DNA from: Simplicispira psychrophila DSM 11588
GTDB lineage: Bacteria; Pseudomonadota; Gammaproteobacteria; Burkholderiales; Burkholderiaceae_C
NCBI RefSeq assembly: GCF_000688255.1
Contig: NZ_JHYS01000003.1
Span: forward strand, 62,001 to 126,000
Reading direction: 5' to 3'
Length of the DNA stretch: 64,000 nucleotides
Position numbers and translations under genes: made by a program
Notes under the pieces: model-generated
What the model saw: only the letters and a program-made list of their open reading frames with translations
Told to the model about the DNA's origin: nothing
Databases searched by the model: none
Shown here: piece by piece, positions 55,246 through 63,326 of the stretch
Layout: every line of letters starts with the position of its first letter
Position numbering within the stretch: the first letter of the stretch is position 1

Positions 55246-57144
55246 ATGGCGCTGTTGCAGATCTCCGAACCCGGCCAGTCTCCCGACCCGCACCAACGGC
55301 GCATTGCCGTGGGCATTGACCTTGGCACCACGCATTCTCTGGTCGCCGCTGTACGCAACGGGGTGGCCGAATGCCTGGCCGATGACCAGGGCCGTGTGCT
55401 TCTTCCTTCCATCGTGCGCTACCTGGCCGATGGCAAACGCCAGATCGGCCATGAAGCGGCCGCGCAGCAGCAGCACGATGCACACAACACCATCGCCTCG
55501 GTCAAACGCCTGATGGGCCGCGGTCTGGGTGATATTGCCGATCGGAAAAAGCTGCCCTACGATTTGGTCGGAGCCGACACCGCGGGCGCACCCGCCAGCG
55601 GCATGGTCAGCGTCGTGACGGCGGGCGGCACCAAGTCGCCGGTGGAGGTCAGCGCCGACATTCTGGCCACGCTGCGCTACCGTGCGGAAGATACCTTCAA
55701 CGATGACCTGTACGGTGCTGTCATCACCGTTCCGGCCTACTTTGACGATGCCCAACGCCAAGCTACCAAAGATGCGGCACAACTGGCCGGCATTCATCTG
55801 CTGCGCCTGATCAACGAACCCACGGCGGCGGCGATTGCTTATGGCCTGGACAACGCCAGCGAAGGCGTTTACGCCGTGTACGACTTGGGCGGCGGCACTT
55901 TTGATATTTCGATCCTGCGCCTGACGCAGGGCGTGTTTGAAGTGATTGCTACCGGCGGCGACTCGGCCCTGGGCGGCGACGACTACGACAGTGCGCTGGC
56001 CGATTGGGTGTTACAGCAACTGGGTCTGAGCGCCCAGACTGCGGCCGACAAAGCCGCCGTGCGCCTAGCCGCACGGGCCTGTAAAGAAGCCTTGACTACT
56101 ACTGAAACAGTAGCTTATAGCGCTTGTCTGGCGGGCGTTACAGCCCGTTTTGATGTAAAAAAAGACGATTTTGATGCTGCCACTGCGCACCTGACGGCGC
56201 GTTCACTGGCCGCCGTGCGGCGTGCACTGCGCGATGCTGAACTCACGCCGGGCGAAGTGCAGGGCGTGGTGATGGTGGGCGGCTCCACCCGGATGCCGCA
56301 GGTGCTGCAGGCCGTGGGCGCATTTTTTGACCGGGCGCCGCTGACCAATCTGAATCCCGATGAAGTGGTGGCTTTGGGCGCCGCGCTGCAAGCCAATCAG
56401 CTGGCCGGCAACAATACCGCCGGCGATCTGCTGTTGCTGGACGTGATTCCGCTGTCGCTGGGCGTGGAAACCATGGGTGGCCTGGTCGAGCGCATCGTGG
56501 CACGCAACGAAACCATTCCGACTGCCAAGGCGCAAGACTTCACCACCTACCAGGATGGCCAGACCGCGCTGGCCATCCATGTGTTGCAAGGCGAGCGCGA
56601 TTTGGTGCAAGACTGCCGTAGCTTGGCGCGCTTTGAGTTGCGCGGCATTCCACCGATGGCCGCCGGGGCTGCACGCATCCGCGTCACTTTTACCGTCGAT
56701 GCCGATGGCCTGCTGAGCGTCAATGCCAAAGAGTTGGTCAGCGGTGTCGAAGCCCGCATTGACGTCAAGCCTTCGTATGGCCTGAGCGATGCGCAAATTG
56801 CCCAAATGTTGCAAGACGGTTTTGCCACGGCGACCCAAGACATCCAGGCGCGCGCCCTGGCCGAAGCGGGCGTCGATGCGGATCGCCTGCTGATTGCTAC
56901 GCAAAGTGCGCTCAATGCAGATGGCGATTTGCTCGACAGCGCCGAGCGCACCGCCGTGGACGCACTGATGGCCGAGTTGCGTAGCCTGCGCAGCAAGGGC
57001 AGCACTAGCGAAAGTGGTATTGATGCCGCTACGCTGGAAGCCGCGACGCAAGCCCTGGCCAAAGGCACGGAACTCTTTGCCGCAGAGCGCATGAACCGTG
57101 GCATTCGCCAGGCGCTGGCCGGTAAAAACGTGCAATCCCTCTAA
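55246..57144 (+). CDS. hscA: Fe-S assembly chaperone HscA
   Basis: A 632-residue Hsp70-type ATPase specialised for releasing clusters from IscU. The ATPase domain has [61 protein letters not shown] and [11 protein letters not shown]. The peptide-binding domain starts at [13 protein letters not shown] and accepts the IscU LPPVK motif. Residues about 287-305 ([18 protein letters not shown]) are encoded by repeat copy R11 and lie in the ATPase domain. The protein is somewhat longer than E. coli HscA (616). Start at 55246; the frame is open further upstream only as a shadow of hscB. Confidence 0.96.
   Translation: MALLQISEPGQSPDPHQRRIAVGIDLGTTHSLVAAVRNGVAECLADDQGRVLLPSIVRYLADGKRQIGHEAAAQQQHDAHNTIASVKRLMGRGLGDIADRKKLPYDLVGADTAGAPASGMVSVVTAGGTKSPVEVSADILATLRYRAEDTFNDDLYGAVITVPAYFDDAQRQATKDAAQLAGIHLLRLINEPTAAAIAYGLDNASEGVYAVYDLGGGTFDISILRLTQGVFEVIATGGDSALGGDDYDSALADWVLQQLGLSAQTAADKAAVRLAARACKEALTTTETVAYSACLAGVTARFDVKKDDFDAATAHLTARSLAAVRRALRDAELTPGEVQGVVMVGGSTRMPQVLQAVGAFFDRAPLTNLNPDEVVALGAALQANQLAGNNTAGDLLLLDVIPLSLGVETMGGLVERIVARNETIPTAKAQDFTTYQDGQTALAIHVLQGERDLVQDCRSLARFELRGIPPMAAGAARIRVTFTVDADGLLSVNAKELVSGVEARIDVKPSYGLSDAQIAQMLQDGFATATQDIQARALAEAGVDADRLLIATQSALNADGDLLDSAERTAVDALMAELRSLRSKGSTSESGIDAATLEAATQALAKGTELFAAERMNRGIRQALAGKNVQSL
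56106..56160 (+). repeat. Palindromic repeat copy R11, inside hscA
   Basis: ACAGTAGCTTATAGCGCTT, GTCTGGC, GGGCGTTACAGCCCG, TTTTGATGTAAAA. A full-length copy in the same sense as the gene, encoding about 18 residues without a stop. Its AT-rich tail ends in a long A run, unlike the GC-rich flanks. Confidence 0.8.
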
Positions 57145-57173
57145 ACCACTTCACCTATAACAAGAACGACGCC

Positions 57174-57512
57174 ATGCCCGTCATCAAAATCCTGCCCCAC
57201 CCTGAATACTGTCCCGACGGCGCTGAAATTACCGCCCCGGCGGGTACGTCGATTTGCGAAGCGCTGCTAGAAAACAAAATCAATATCGAGCACGCTTGCG
57301 ATATGAGTTGTGCTTGCACCACTTGTCACGTCATCGTGCGCGAGGGTTTGAATTCGCTCAATGACGCCGAGGAAGAAGAAGAAGACCTGCTCGACCGCGC
57401 TTGGGGATTGGAGCCCCAGTCGCGCCTGTCGTGCCAAGCGATCTTGGCGGCGAAAGATGTGGTGATTGAAATTCCCAAATACACCATCAACCACGCCAAA
57501 GAAAACCACTGA
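57174..57512 (+). CDS. fdx: ISC-type [2Fe-2S] ferredoxin
   Basis: A 112-residue adrenodoxin-type ferredoxin that supplies electrons for cluster assembly. Cluster ligands are Cys42, Cys48, Cys51 and Cys87, with an extra Cys46, exactly as in E. coli Fdx. The acidic helix AEEEEEDLLDRAWGLEPQSR is the partner-binding surface. The stop is one nt before the dnaQ ATG. Confidence 0.97.
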   Translation: MPVIKILPHPEYCPDGAEITAPAGTSICEALLENKINIEHACDMSCACTTCHVIVREGLNSLNDAEEEEEDLLDRAWGLEPQSRLSCQAILAAKDVVIEIPKYTINHAKENH

Positions 57513-57513
57513 C

Positions 57514-58242
57514 ATGAGCCGGCAGATTTTTCTCGATACCGAAACCACTGGCCTGTCGGCGGAAGGGGGTGATCGCATCATTGAAATTGGCTGCGTGGAG
57601 ATGGTGGCGCGCAAACCCACCGGCAACAACCGGCACTTCTATCTCAACCCAGGACGCGACAGTCACCCCGATGCGCTGCGCGTCCACGGCATCACCAGCG
57701 AATTTTTGCAAGACAAGCCCCAATTTGCGGTGGTGGCGGAGGATCTACTGGAGTACCTGCAAGGGGCCGAGGTGATCATCCACAACGCGGCTTTTGACCT
57801 GGGATTTTTGAACAAAGAGCTGGAGCTGATCGCCCGCCCGCCCTTAAAAACCTTTATCGGCAACGTCATCGATACCTTGGTCATGGCCAAGGAGATGTAC
57901 CCCGGCAAGCGCAATTCCCTCGATTCGCTGTGTGACCGGCTGGGAGTCGATAACTCGGGCCGCACGCTGCATGGTGCGCTGCTCGATGCCGAATTGCTGG
58001 CCGAGGTGTATATCTGCCTGACGCGTGGCCAAGAAGCCTTGCTGATCGCCGATGACGAGGGTGAAGACGCCAACGGTGTGAGCGTGCCGCGCATGGACTT
58101 GCGCGGTATCGCCTTGCAAGTACTGCAGGCCAATGCAGCCGAATGCGCCGCCCACGCGCAGATGCTGGAGCAACTGGACAAGGCCAGCGGCGGTAAAACA
58201 ATTTGGCGCAGCGCGCAAAGCGGCGAGAAAGCTGTGCCATAA
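57514..58242 (+). CDS. dnaQ: DNA polymerase III epsilon subunit (proofreading exonuclease)
   Basis: A 242-residue 3'-5' exonuclease that proofreads for DnaE. The DEDDh motifs are present: FLDTETTG (Asp8, Glu10), HNAAFDLGFL and HGALLDAELLAEVY, the last with the catalytic His and Asp. The C-terminal 55 residues are a linker and the alpha-binding segment. Start at 57514, one nt behind the fdx stop, so it is translated as the last gene of the isc operon. Two valine tRNAs follow 25 nt downstream. Confidence 0.96.
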   Translation: MSRQIFLDTETTGLSAEGGDRIIEIGCVEMVARKPTGNNRHFYLNPGRDSHPDALRVHGITSEFLQDKPQFAVVAEDLLEYLQGAEVIIHNAAFDLGFLNKELELIARPPLKTFIGNVIDTLVMAKEMYPGKRNSLDSLCDRLGVDNSGRTLHGALLDAELLAEVYICLTRGQEALLIADDEGEDANGVSVPRMDLRGIALQVLQANAAECAAHAQMLEQLDKASGGKTIWRSAQSGEKAVP

Positions 58243-58267
58243 TTTGAGGCTTGCGAAAAATGCAGAC

Positions 58268-58342
58268 GGGTGATTAGCTCAGCGGTAGAGCACTGCCTTC
58301 ACACGGCAGGGGTCACATGTTCGATCCATGTATCACCCACCA
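58268..58342 (+). tRNA. tRNA-Val (anticodon CAC)
   Basis: 75 nt including the encoded CCA. The acceptor stem is GGGTGAT/ATCACCC, the D arm TTAGCTCAGCGGTAGAGC, the anticodon arm CTGCC-TTCACAC-GGCAG (anticodon CAC, decodes GUG), and the T arm ACATG-TTCGATC-CATGT. Confidence 0.95.
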
Positions 58343-58385
58343 ATTTTGCGTCGCAACTCCTGTATTCGGGCTCTTCCCGTTTATC

Positions 58386-58460
58386 GGGTCGTTAACTCAG
58401 CGGTAGAGTGCCACCTTCACACGGTGGAAGCCAGTGGTTCGATCCCACTACGACCCACCA
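58386..58460 (+). tRNA. tRNA-Val (anticodon CAC), second gene
   Basis: 75 nt including CCA. The acceptor stem is GGGTCGT/ACGACCC, the anticodon arm CCACC-TTCACAC-GGTGG (anticodon CAC) and the T arm AGTGG-TTCGATC-CCACT. It has the same anticodon loop as the preceding tRNA gene but different stems, so it is not a recent tandem copy. 43 nt separate the two. Confidence 0.93.
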
Positions 58461-58580
58461 AATCCAAAACAGATTTTTCGCGCCACGCCCGCCAGTGACT
58501 ACTTGACGGGCTTTTTTCGTGCACGATGCGTTGGCGCCAGCACCCTCGACAAGCCCCAGCCTCTTCAATGCATCCCTTTC

Positions 58581-59366
58581 ATGGCACACCGCGCTCTTTC
58601 GACACCGCCACGCCTTCGTTTTGATCGACTCGATGCCCTGCGCGGCTTGGCCATGGTGTGGATGACCCTGTTTCATTTTTGTTTTGACCTGAGCTATCTA
58701 GGTTACTGGTCGCAAGACTTTCTTGCTGATCCAGTCTGGACGCTGCAGCGCACGGCCATCGTCAGCCTGTTTTTGTTCTGCGCCGGCTTGGGGCAGGCGG
58801 TGACCTTGCAGCAAGTCCAAGGATGGGCGCGTTTTGCCCGGCGCTGGGTGCAGATTGCCGGCTGTGCGCTGCTGGTCAGCGTAGGCTCGTGGTGGATGTT
58901 TCCGCACAGTTTCATTTATTTTGGTGTGTTGCATGGCATGGTGGTGATGCTGCTGCTGGCACGCGCTACGGCCGGTTGGGGCCGCTGGCTGTGGCTGGCG
59001 GGTGGCGTGGCGCTTTTGCTGCCTTGGGCTGCACACTGGGCGTTGTCCGGGCCTTGGGTGCAATGGGCCATTGACTTCAATGCCAACTCTCTGAACTGGC
59101 TGGGGCTGGTGTCGCGCAAGCCCTTTACCGAAGACTATGTGCCGGTGTTGCCGTGGCTGGGCGTGATGTGGTGGGGGCTGGCAGCCGGTCAATGGCTGCT
59201 GCTCCACAGGCCGTGCTGGCTACAAGGTGCGCTGCCGCCAGCGTTACAACCACTGCAGCCGCTGGCGACGTTAGGCCGCTGGAGTCTGAGCTACTACCTA
59301 CTGCACCAGCCCGTGCTGCTGGGCGTGTTGTTCGCTGGGGGCTGGGCTCTTGGGCGCGCACCATGA
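58581..59366 (+). CDS. DUF1624 membrane protein (heparan-alpha-glucosaminide acetyltransferase-like)
   Basis: A 261-residue polytopic inner-membrane protein. It opens with RFDRLDALRGLAMVWMTLFHFCFDL, the typical start of DUF1624 and related acyltransferase-3-like membrane enzymes. Helices follow at TAIVSLFLFCAGLGQAV, WVQIAGCALLVSVGSWWM, FGVLHGMVVMLLLA, WLWLAGGVALLLPWA and later segments. The end LGRWSLSYYLLHQPVLLGVLF is also characteristic. An acyl-transfer function is inferred from the family only. I chose the ATG at 58581 because the frame upstream passes through the tRNA gene. Confidence 0.83.
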   Translation: MAHRALSTPPRLRFDRLDALRGLAMVWMTLFHFCFDLSYLGYWSQDFLADPVWTLQRTAIVSLFLFCAGLGQAVTLQQVQGWARFARRWVQIAGCALLVSVGSWWMFPHSFIYFGVLHGMVVMLLLARATAGWGRWLWLAGGVALLLPWAAHWALSGPWVQWAIDFNANSLNWLGLVSRKPFTEDYVPVLPWLGVMWWGLAAGQWLLLHRPCWLQGALPPALQPLQPLATLGRWSLSYYLLHQPVLLGVLFAGGWALGRAP

Positions 59367-59389
59367 AAAAACGCGGCCGAAGCCGCGTT
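59364..59389 (-). terminator. Intrinsic terminator of the parvulin gene
   Basis: On the minus strand AACGCGGC, tetraloop TTCG, GCCGCGTT, then a run of T. It overlaps the stop codon of the convergent DUF1624 gene and lies about 55 nt behind the parvulin stop. Confidence 0.9.
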
Positions 59390-59444
59390 GTGGTGGTGCT
59401 GCGGTGAGTGCTAGGCGCTGTCCCACCGGCAAGGTTGACTCGAT

Positions 59445-60230
59445 TTAATCGACCTTGGCCTTGCTGCGCAGGTCTTCTTGGAATTTTGACAATTTTTGTT
59501 GTTGCAGTTGCTGAGCAATCTGGGGCTTGACTTCGTCGAGCTTAGGCAATTGTGCTTCGCGCACGTCGTCCAAGCGAATGATGTGCCAGCCAAACTGGGT
59601 CTTGATCGGCGTTTGCGTCATTTGGCCTTTGCCCAGTTTGACCAGGGCTTCGGTGAATTCTGAGACGTAGCTGCTGGGGTTGGCCCAATCGAGGTTGCCA
59701 CCATTGGCACCAGAGGCTGGATCTTTCGATTGTTTTTTGGCAATGTCAGCGAACTTTGCGCCCTTTTTGATGGAGGCAATGATCGCCTTGGCCTGGTCTT
59801 CTTTTTCTACCAGGATGTGGCTGGCTTTGTATTCTTTGCCGCTGCTGGCGGCGGCAAATTTGTCGTATTCGGCCTTGATTTCGGCGTCGGTGACGAGATT
59901 TTTTGTCTGGTAATCGTTAAACAGTTCGCGGATCAGGATGGTCTGGCGGGCCAGTTCCATTTGTGCTTTGTAATCGCTCGAAGTTTCGAGGCCGCGCTTT
60001 TGCGCTTCCTGCATGAAAATTTCACGGGCGATGATTTCTTCCTTGATCTGGCCTTCGATTTCTGGGGTAATTTTGCGGCCTGAACGCTCTACCTGTTGCT
60101 TAAGCACTTCAATGCGCTCTTTGGGAATGGGTTTGCCGTTGACGATGGCCACATTCTGGGCCAGAACCGGCAGGGCCACAGAGCCCAATAAAGCGGCGGC
60201 GACAAGGCCGGACAGAAGCTGTTTCTTCAT
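59445..60230 (-). CDS. Periplasmic parvulin-type peptidyl-prolyl cis-trans isomerase
   Basis: A 261-residue foldase with a signal peptide (MKKQLLSGLVAAALLGSVAL through VLAQ). The N-terminal part is a SurA-like chaperone helix bundle (VAIVNGKPIPKERIEVLKQQ). The parvulin domain is at about residues 135-228: KASHILVEKEDQA, SGANGGNLDWAN and PIKTQFGWHIIRLDDVR. It ends in a Lys/Gln-rich helix. Similar proteins are annotated PpiC or PrsA-like. Its own terminator follows. Confidence 0.9.
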   Translation of the reverse strand: MKKQLLSGLVAAALLGSVALPVLAQNVAIVNGKPIPKERIEVLKQQVERSGRKITPEIEGQIKEEIIAREIFMQEAQKRGLETSSDYKAQMELARQTILIRELFNDYQTKNLVTDAEIKAEYDKFAAASSGKEYKASHILVEKEDQAKAIIASIKKGAKFADIAKKQSKDPASGANGGNLDWANPSSYVSEFTEALVKLGKGQMTQTPIKTQFGWHIIRLDDVREAQLPKLDEVKPQIAQQLQQQKLSKFQEDLRSKAKVD

Positions 60231-60304
60231 TCGAAATCCAAAATAAGAGAGATGAGAGTGCAGGTTAATTGCCGGTAAGCAAGAGTGCTTTCAAGGGGGC
60301 CTGA

Positions 60305-60607
60305 TCAGAGAATTTCTATCGCAATGGCATGGGCGCCGCGGTCAATAAATTCTTGCAGCGCATCATACACAAGGCGGTGCTGGCGCACGCGTGCCAAACC
60401 GGTAAAGGAAGGTGACGCGATACGTACTCGAAAGTGGGTGCCAAAACCGGTGCCGTTGGCACCAGGGTGTCCAGCGTGGAGATGGCTTTCGTCCAGCACT
60501 TGCAGCGTGGTCGGGGTCAGCGTCGTGCGCAGGCTGCGCTCCATGGCCGGAGCGATGAGGGCGTTGCTGTGGGCGTCGGTGGCAGGGTCGAGGTCGGGGT
60601 AGCTCAT
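60305..60607 (-). CDS. BolA family protein
   Basis: A 100-residue protein with the BolA fold: LQVLDESHLHAGHPGAN, HFRVRIASPSFTG and RQHRLVYDALQEFI. BolA-type proteins work with monothiol glutaredoxins in iron-sulfur handling or act as regulators. Its start overlaps the yciB stop by four bases, so the two are co-translated. Confidence 0.92.
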   Translation of the reverse strand: MSYPDLDPATDAHSNALIAPAMERSLRTTLTPTTLQVLDESHLHAGHPGANGTGFGTHFRVRIASPSFTGLARVRQHRLVYDALQEFIDRGAHAIAIEIL

Positions 60608-61257
60608 GCTTGGGGGTCCTTGGCGTTGGCGGTAGTGTTGTCGGTGTCCTTGACATAGCGGCCCAGGAACAAAGCCTGTGCAATGACAAAGGCAAACATC
60701 AGCCCCATGCCGCCAAACAGTTTGAAGTTGACCCAGGTGTTGGTGTCAAAGTTGTAGGCCACCCACAGGTTGAGTACGCCCATGACAGCAAAAAAGCCTG
60801 TCCAGCCCCAGTTCATGGCGCGCCAGGCGGATTCGGGCAGTTCCATTTGCGCACCCATCAGGCGCTTAATCAGGTTAACGCGGAAAAACACTTGGCCGAT
60901 CAGCAAGGCACCACCCATCACCCAGTACAGCACCGTGGGCTTCCATTTGATGAAGTTCTCGCTGTGAAAGTAGATGGTGGCACTGCCCAGCACCGTCACC
61001 AACGCCAAGCTGACCCACAGCATGGTGTCCACCTTGCGGCCCTTCGCCTTGATCCAGAGGATTTGTGCCAGCGTGGCTACGATGACCACCACGGTGGCTA
61101 GCAGTACCGGTGCTTCGGCCATGCCGACCACGCCGCCGGCGACCATAAAGCCCAGCCATTCAGTGGCGGTGCTGGCGGCCCATTCCTTGTGGCCGTCGGC
61201 GTACTTGAACATGCCGAAGAAAAGGGCAATCGGCAAAAAGTCAAACAATATTTTCAT
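60604..61257 (-). CDS. yciB: Inner membrane septation protein YciB (IspA)
   Basis: A 217-residue protein with five or six membrane helices. It begins KILFDFLPIALFFGMFKYAD, typical of YciB. Later blocks are FIKWKPTVLYWVMGGALLIGQ and LPESAWRAMNWGWTGFFAVMGVLNLWVAY, here recognisable by the WxxMNWGW motif. YciB takes part in cell division and envelope maintenance. The C-terminus (after residue 190) is polar and Thr/Asn-rich. The stop overlaps bolA. Confidence 0.94.
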   Translation of the reverse strand: MKILFDFLPIALFFGMFKYADGHKEWAASTATEWLGFMVAGGVVGMAEAPVLLATVVVIVATLAQILWIKAKGRKVDTMLWVSLALVTVLGSATIYFHSENFIKWKPTVLYWVMGGALLIGQVFFRVNLIKRLMGAQMELPESAWRAMNWGWTGFFAVMGVLNLWVAYNFDTNTWVNFKLFGGMGLMFAFVIAQALFLGRYVKDTDNTTANAKDPQA

Positions 61258-61321
61258 CGAGCGATTATCACCAAGAGCCAGGCCGGCAAGTACGGTCGGC
61301 GTAATCCGGTTGGTAACGGTT

Positions 61322-61732
61322 TCACCGGGGGGTGAAATCCAGCGCGGCGGAATTCATGCAGTAGCGCAGGCCGGTGGGCGTGGGGCCGTCGGGGAAGACG
61401 TGGCCCAGATGGGCACCGCACTGGGTGCAGACGGTTTCGGTGCGCACCATGCCGTGCGCGCGATCGACGTTTTCAGTGATGGCATCGCCATTTGCTGTTT
61501 CTGAGAAGCTCGGCCAGCCGCAGCCGGCATCGAATTTGGTTGCCGATTCGAACAATTTGGCGCCGCAGCAGACGCAGTGGTAGCTGCCGTCCGCCCATTG
61601 ACTGTTGTATTTGCCGGTGAACGGGCGCTCGGTGGCCGCATGGCGCGTCACTTGCAGAGCGCCCGGTTCGGCGCCTTTGTCCTGCAGTACGGTCTGCCAT
61701 TGGGCCTCGGTTTTTTGAATGGGAAAGGTCAT
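61322..61732 (-). CDS. msrB: Peptide-methionine (R)-S-oxide reductase MsrB
   Basis: A 136-residue repair enzyme that reduces methionine-R-sulfoxide. Two zinc-binding CxxC pairs are present (CVCCGAKLF and CTQCGAHLG), and the catalytic Cys lies in [23 protein letters not shown] is also conserved. The ATG overlaps the selO stop (ATGA), indicating a two-gene operon linked to redox damage control. Confidence 0.96.
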   Translation of the reverse strand: MTFPIQKTEAQWQTVLQDKGAEPGALQVTRHAATERPFTGKYNSQWADGSYHCVCCGAKLFESATKFDAGCGWPSFSETANGDAITENVDRAHGMVRTETVCTQCGAHLGHVFPDGPTPTGLRYCMNSAALDFTPR

Positions 61733-63210
61733 GATGAGCAGCTGATGGAAATGGTGGACGCCCAATCGGGCGGAAAGTCGGCATAGGCTTCAAAGCCCGG
61801 ATGCTCGTCAAATGGGCGTGCCAACAGGGTTTGCAAGGTCTGCAGTTCCGACAGGTCGCCTTGCTGCGCGGCGCGAATGGCTTGTTCCCCCAAATGGTTG
61901 CGCAAAATGAAGCGGGGATTGGTTTTTAGCATCAAATCGGCCGCTAGCCCTTTATCAGTAAGCGCTAGCAGCTCTTGATACGATAGCAGCCAAACATCCA
62001 GTGCAGCGCGGTCAGCAAACAGGTCACGCACCGGTTCAAAGTTGTGCTGTGCCACGGCGTGCGACAGACGGCGCCAGAAGATGGTGTAGTCCACGCCGTT
62101 CTCGACCAGCAGGCGCAGCCCGTTGTCCATCACATCGGCCTCGCCCGTCTGGGCGCTGGACAGACCCAGCTTGGCGCGCATCAGCGCCATGAACTCCGCC
62201 GGAAAGCGGGTGCGATAAGAATCCAGCGCTGCCATGACCACGGCTGGCGCACCGATCAGCGGTTGCAGTGCCTGACCCAGGCGCAGCAGATTCCAGTAAA
62301 CGACGTTGGGTTGGCGATCAAAGGCGTAGCGCCCCTGCGTGTCGCTGTGGTTGCAGATGTGGTTGGGCACAAAGGCATCCAAAAACTGGAAAGGCCCGTA
62401 ATCGATGGTCAGACCCAGAATGCTCATGTTGTCGGTGTTGAGCACGCCGTGGCAAAAGCCCACCGCCTGCCACTGCGCGGCCAGCGTGGCAGTGCGCTCG
62501 CTGACGGCCTGCAGCAGGGTGGCGTAGGCGTTTCCCTGGAATTCGCTGCTCTTGCGGCACGCTGGGTAGTGCCGGTCGATGACATAGTCGGCCAGTTGGC
62601 GCAGCTCAAGCAATTGGTTGCGCGAGGCAAAATGCTCGAAATGGCCAAAGCGGATGAAGCTGGGTGCGGTGCGGGTGACGACGGCGGAGGTCTCGATAGT
62701 TTCGCGCCGCACCGGGTTGGGCGAGCCAGTGACGCACAGCGCACGCGTCGTGGCAATGCCCAGCGCGTGCATGGCTTCGCTGCATAAAAATTCGCGGATG
62801 CTGGAGCGCAGCACCGCCCGACCATCGCCCATGCGCGAGTACGGTGTCAGGCCACTGCCTTTGAGCTGTACCTCGGTGCCGGCAGCGGTTTCGCCTAGCA
62901 ATATCGCGCGGCCGTCGCCCAGCTGGCCGGCCCAGACACCAAATTGGTGGCCGCTATAGACACTGGCCAGCGGATCGGTGCCGGCCAAGCGCTGGTTGCC
63001 CGAGAACACTTGCAACGCTGCGTCGGAATGGAACCAGTCCAGATCCAGCCCCAACTCCTGCGCCAGCCCGTCATTGCGCCCGACCCAGTGCGGTGCGGGC
63101 AGCGGCGTCGGGGCCAGACGGGTAAAAAACGCCGGGCTAAGCGCCGAAAAAGTGTTGTTCCAAGCCAGACCGCAGTCGGCGGCTACAGCATCGTGGACGT
63201 GTAAATTCAT
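61729..63210 (-). CDS. selO: Protein adenylyltransferase SelO
   Basis: A 493-residue pseudokinase-like enzyme that AMPylates proteins during oxidative stress. Family blocks seen are [69 protein letters not shown] and the end ISCSS, which corresponds to the C-terminal Cys/Sec of the family. Codons for about residues 411-429 ([18 protein letters not shown]) coincide with repeat copy R12. I chose the ATG at 63210. msrB follows with a four-base overlap. Divergent from the acyl-CoA ligase gene. Confidence 0.95.
   Translation of the reverse strand: MNLHVHDAVAADCGLAWNNTFSALSPAFFTRLAPTPLPAPHWVGRNDGLAQELGLDLDWFHSDAALQVFSGNQRLAGTDPLASVYSGHQFGVWAGQLGDGRAILLGETAAGTEVQLKGSGLTPYSRMGDGRAVLRSSIREFLCSEAMHALGIATTRALCVTGSPNPVRRETIETSAVVTRTAPSFIRFGHFEHFASRNQLLELRQLADYVIDRHYPACRKSSEFQGNAYATLLQAVSERTATLAAQWQAVGFCHGVLNTDNMSILGLTIDYGPFQFLDAFVPNHICNHSDTQGRYAFDRQPNVVYWNLLRLGQALQPLIGAPAVVMAALDSYRTRFPAEFMALMRAKLGLSSAQTGEADVMDNGLRLLVENGVDYTIFWRRLSHAVAQHNFEPVRDLFADRAALDVWLLSYQELLALTDKGLAADLMLKTNPRFILRNHLGEQAIRAAQQGDLSELQTLQTLLARPFDEHPGFEAYADFPPDWASTISISCSS
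61925..61980 (-). repeat. Palindromic repeat copy R12, inside selO
   Basis: On the minus strand: AGAGCTGCTAGCGCTT, ACTGAT, AAAGGGCTAGCGGCC, GATTTGATGCTAAAAA. A full-length copy in the same sense as selO. It is read in a different frame from the copy in hscA. Confidence 0.8.
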
Positions 63211-63326
63211 TTTTTCATTGTCCCGCAGACGACATGGCCCAGTGCGGGCAGGGCCATGCGGGTGCGCGGCGCTGTCGATCCGGCGACACAATGCGGTGGA
63301 TTGGTAAAGCAACTAAAGGAGCACCT

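Noticed and set aside
58261-58460. Tandem tRNA genes as a genomic-island attachment site
   Set aside because: Housekeeping genes continue on both sides, no integrase gene is present and no direct repeat of a tRNA 3' end is visible.
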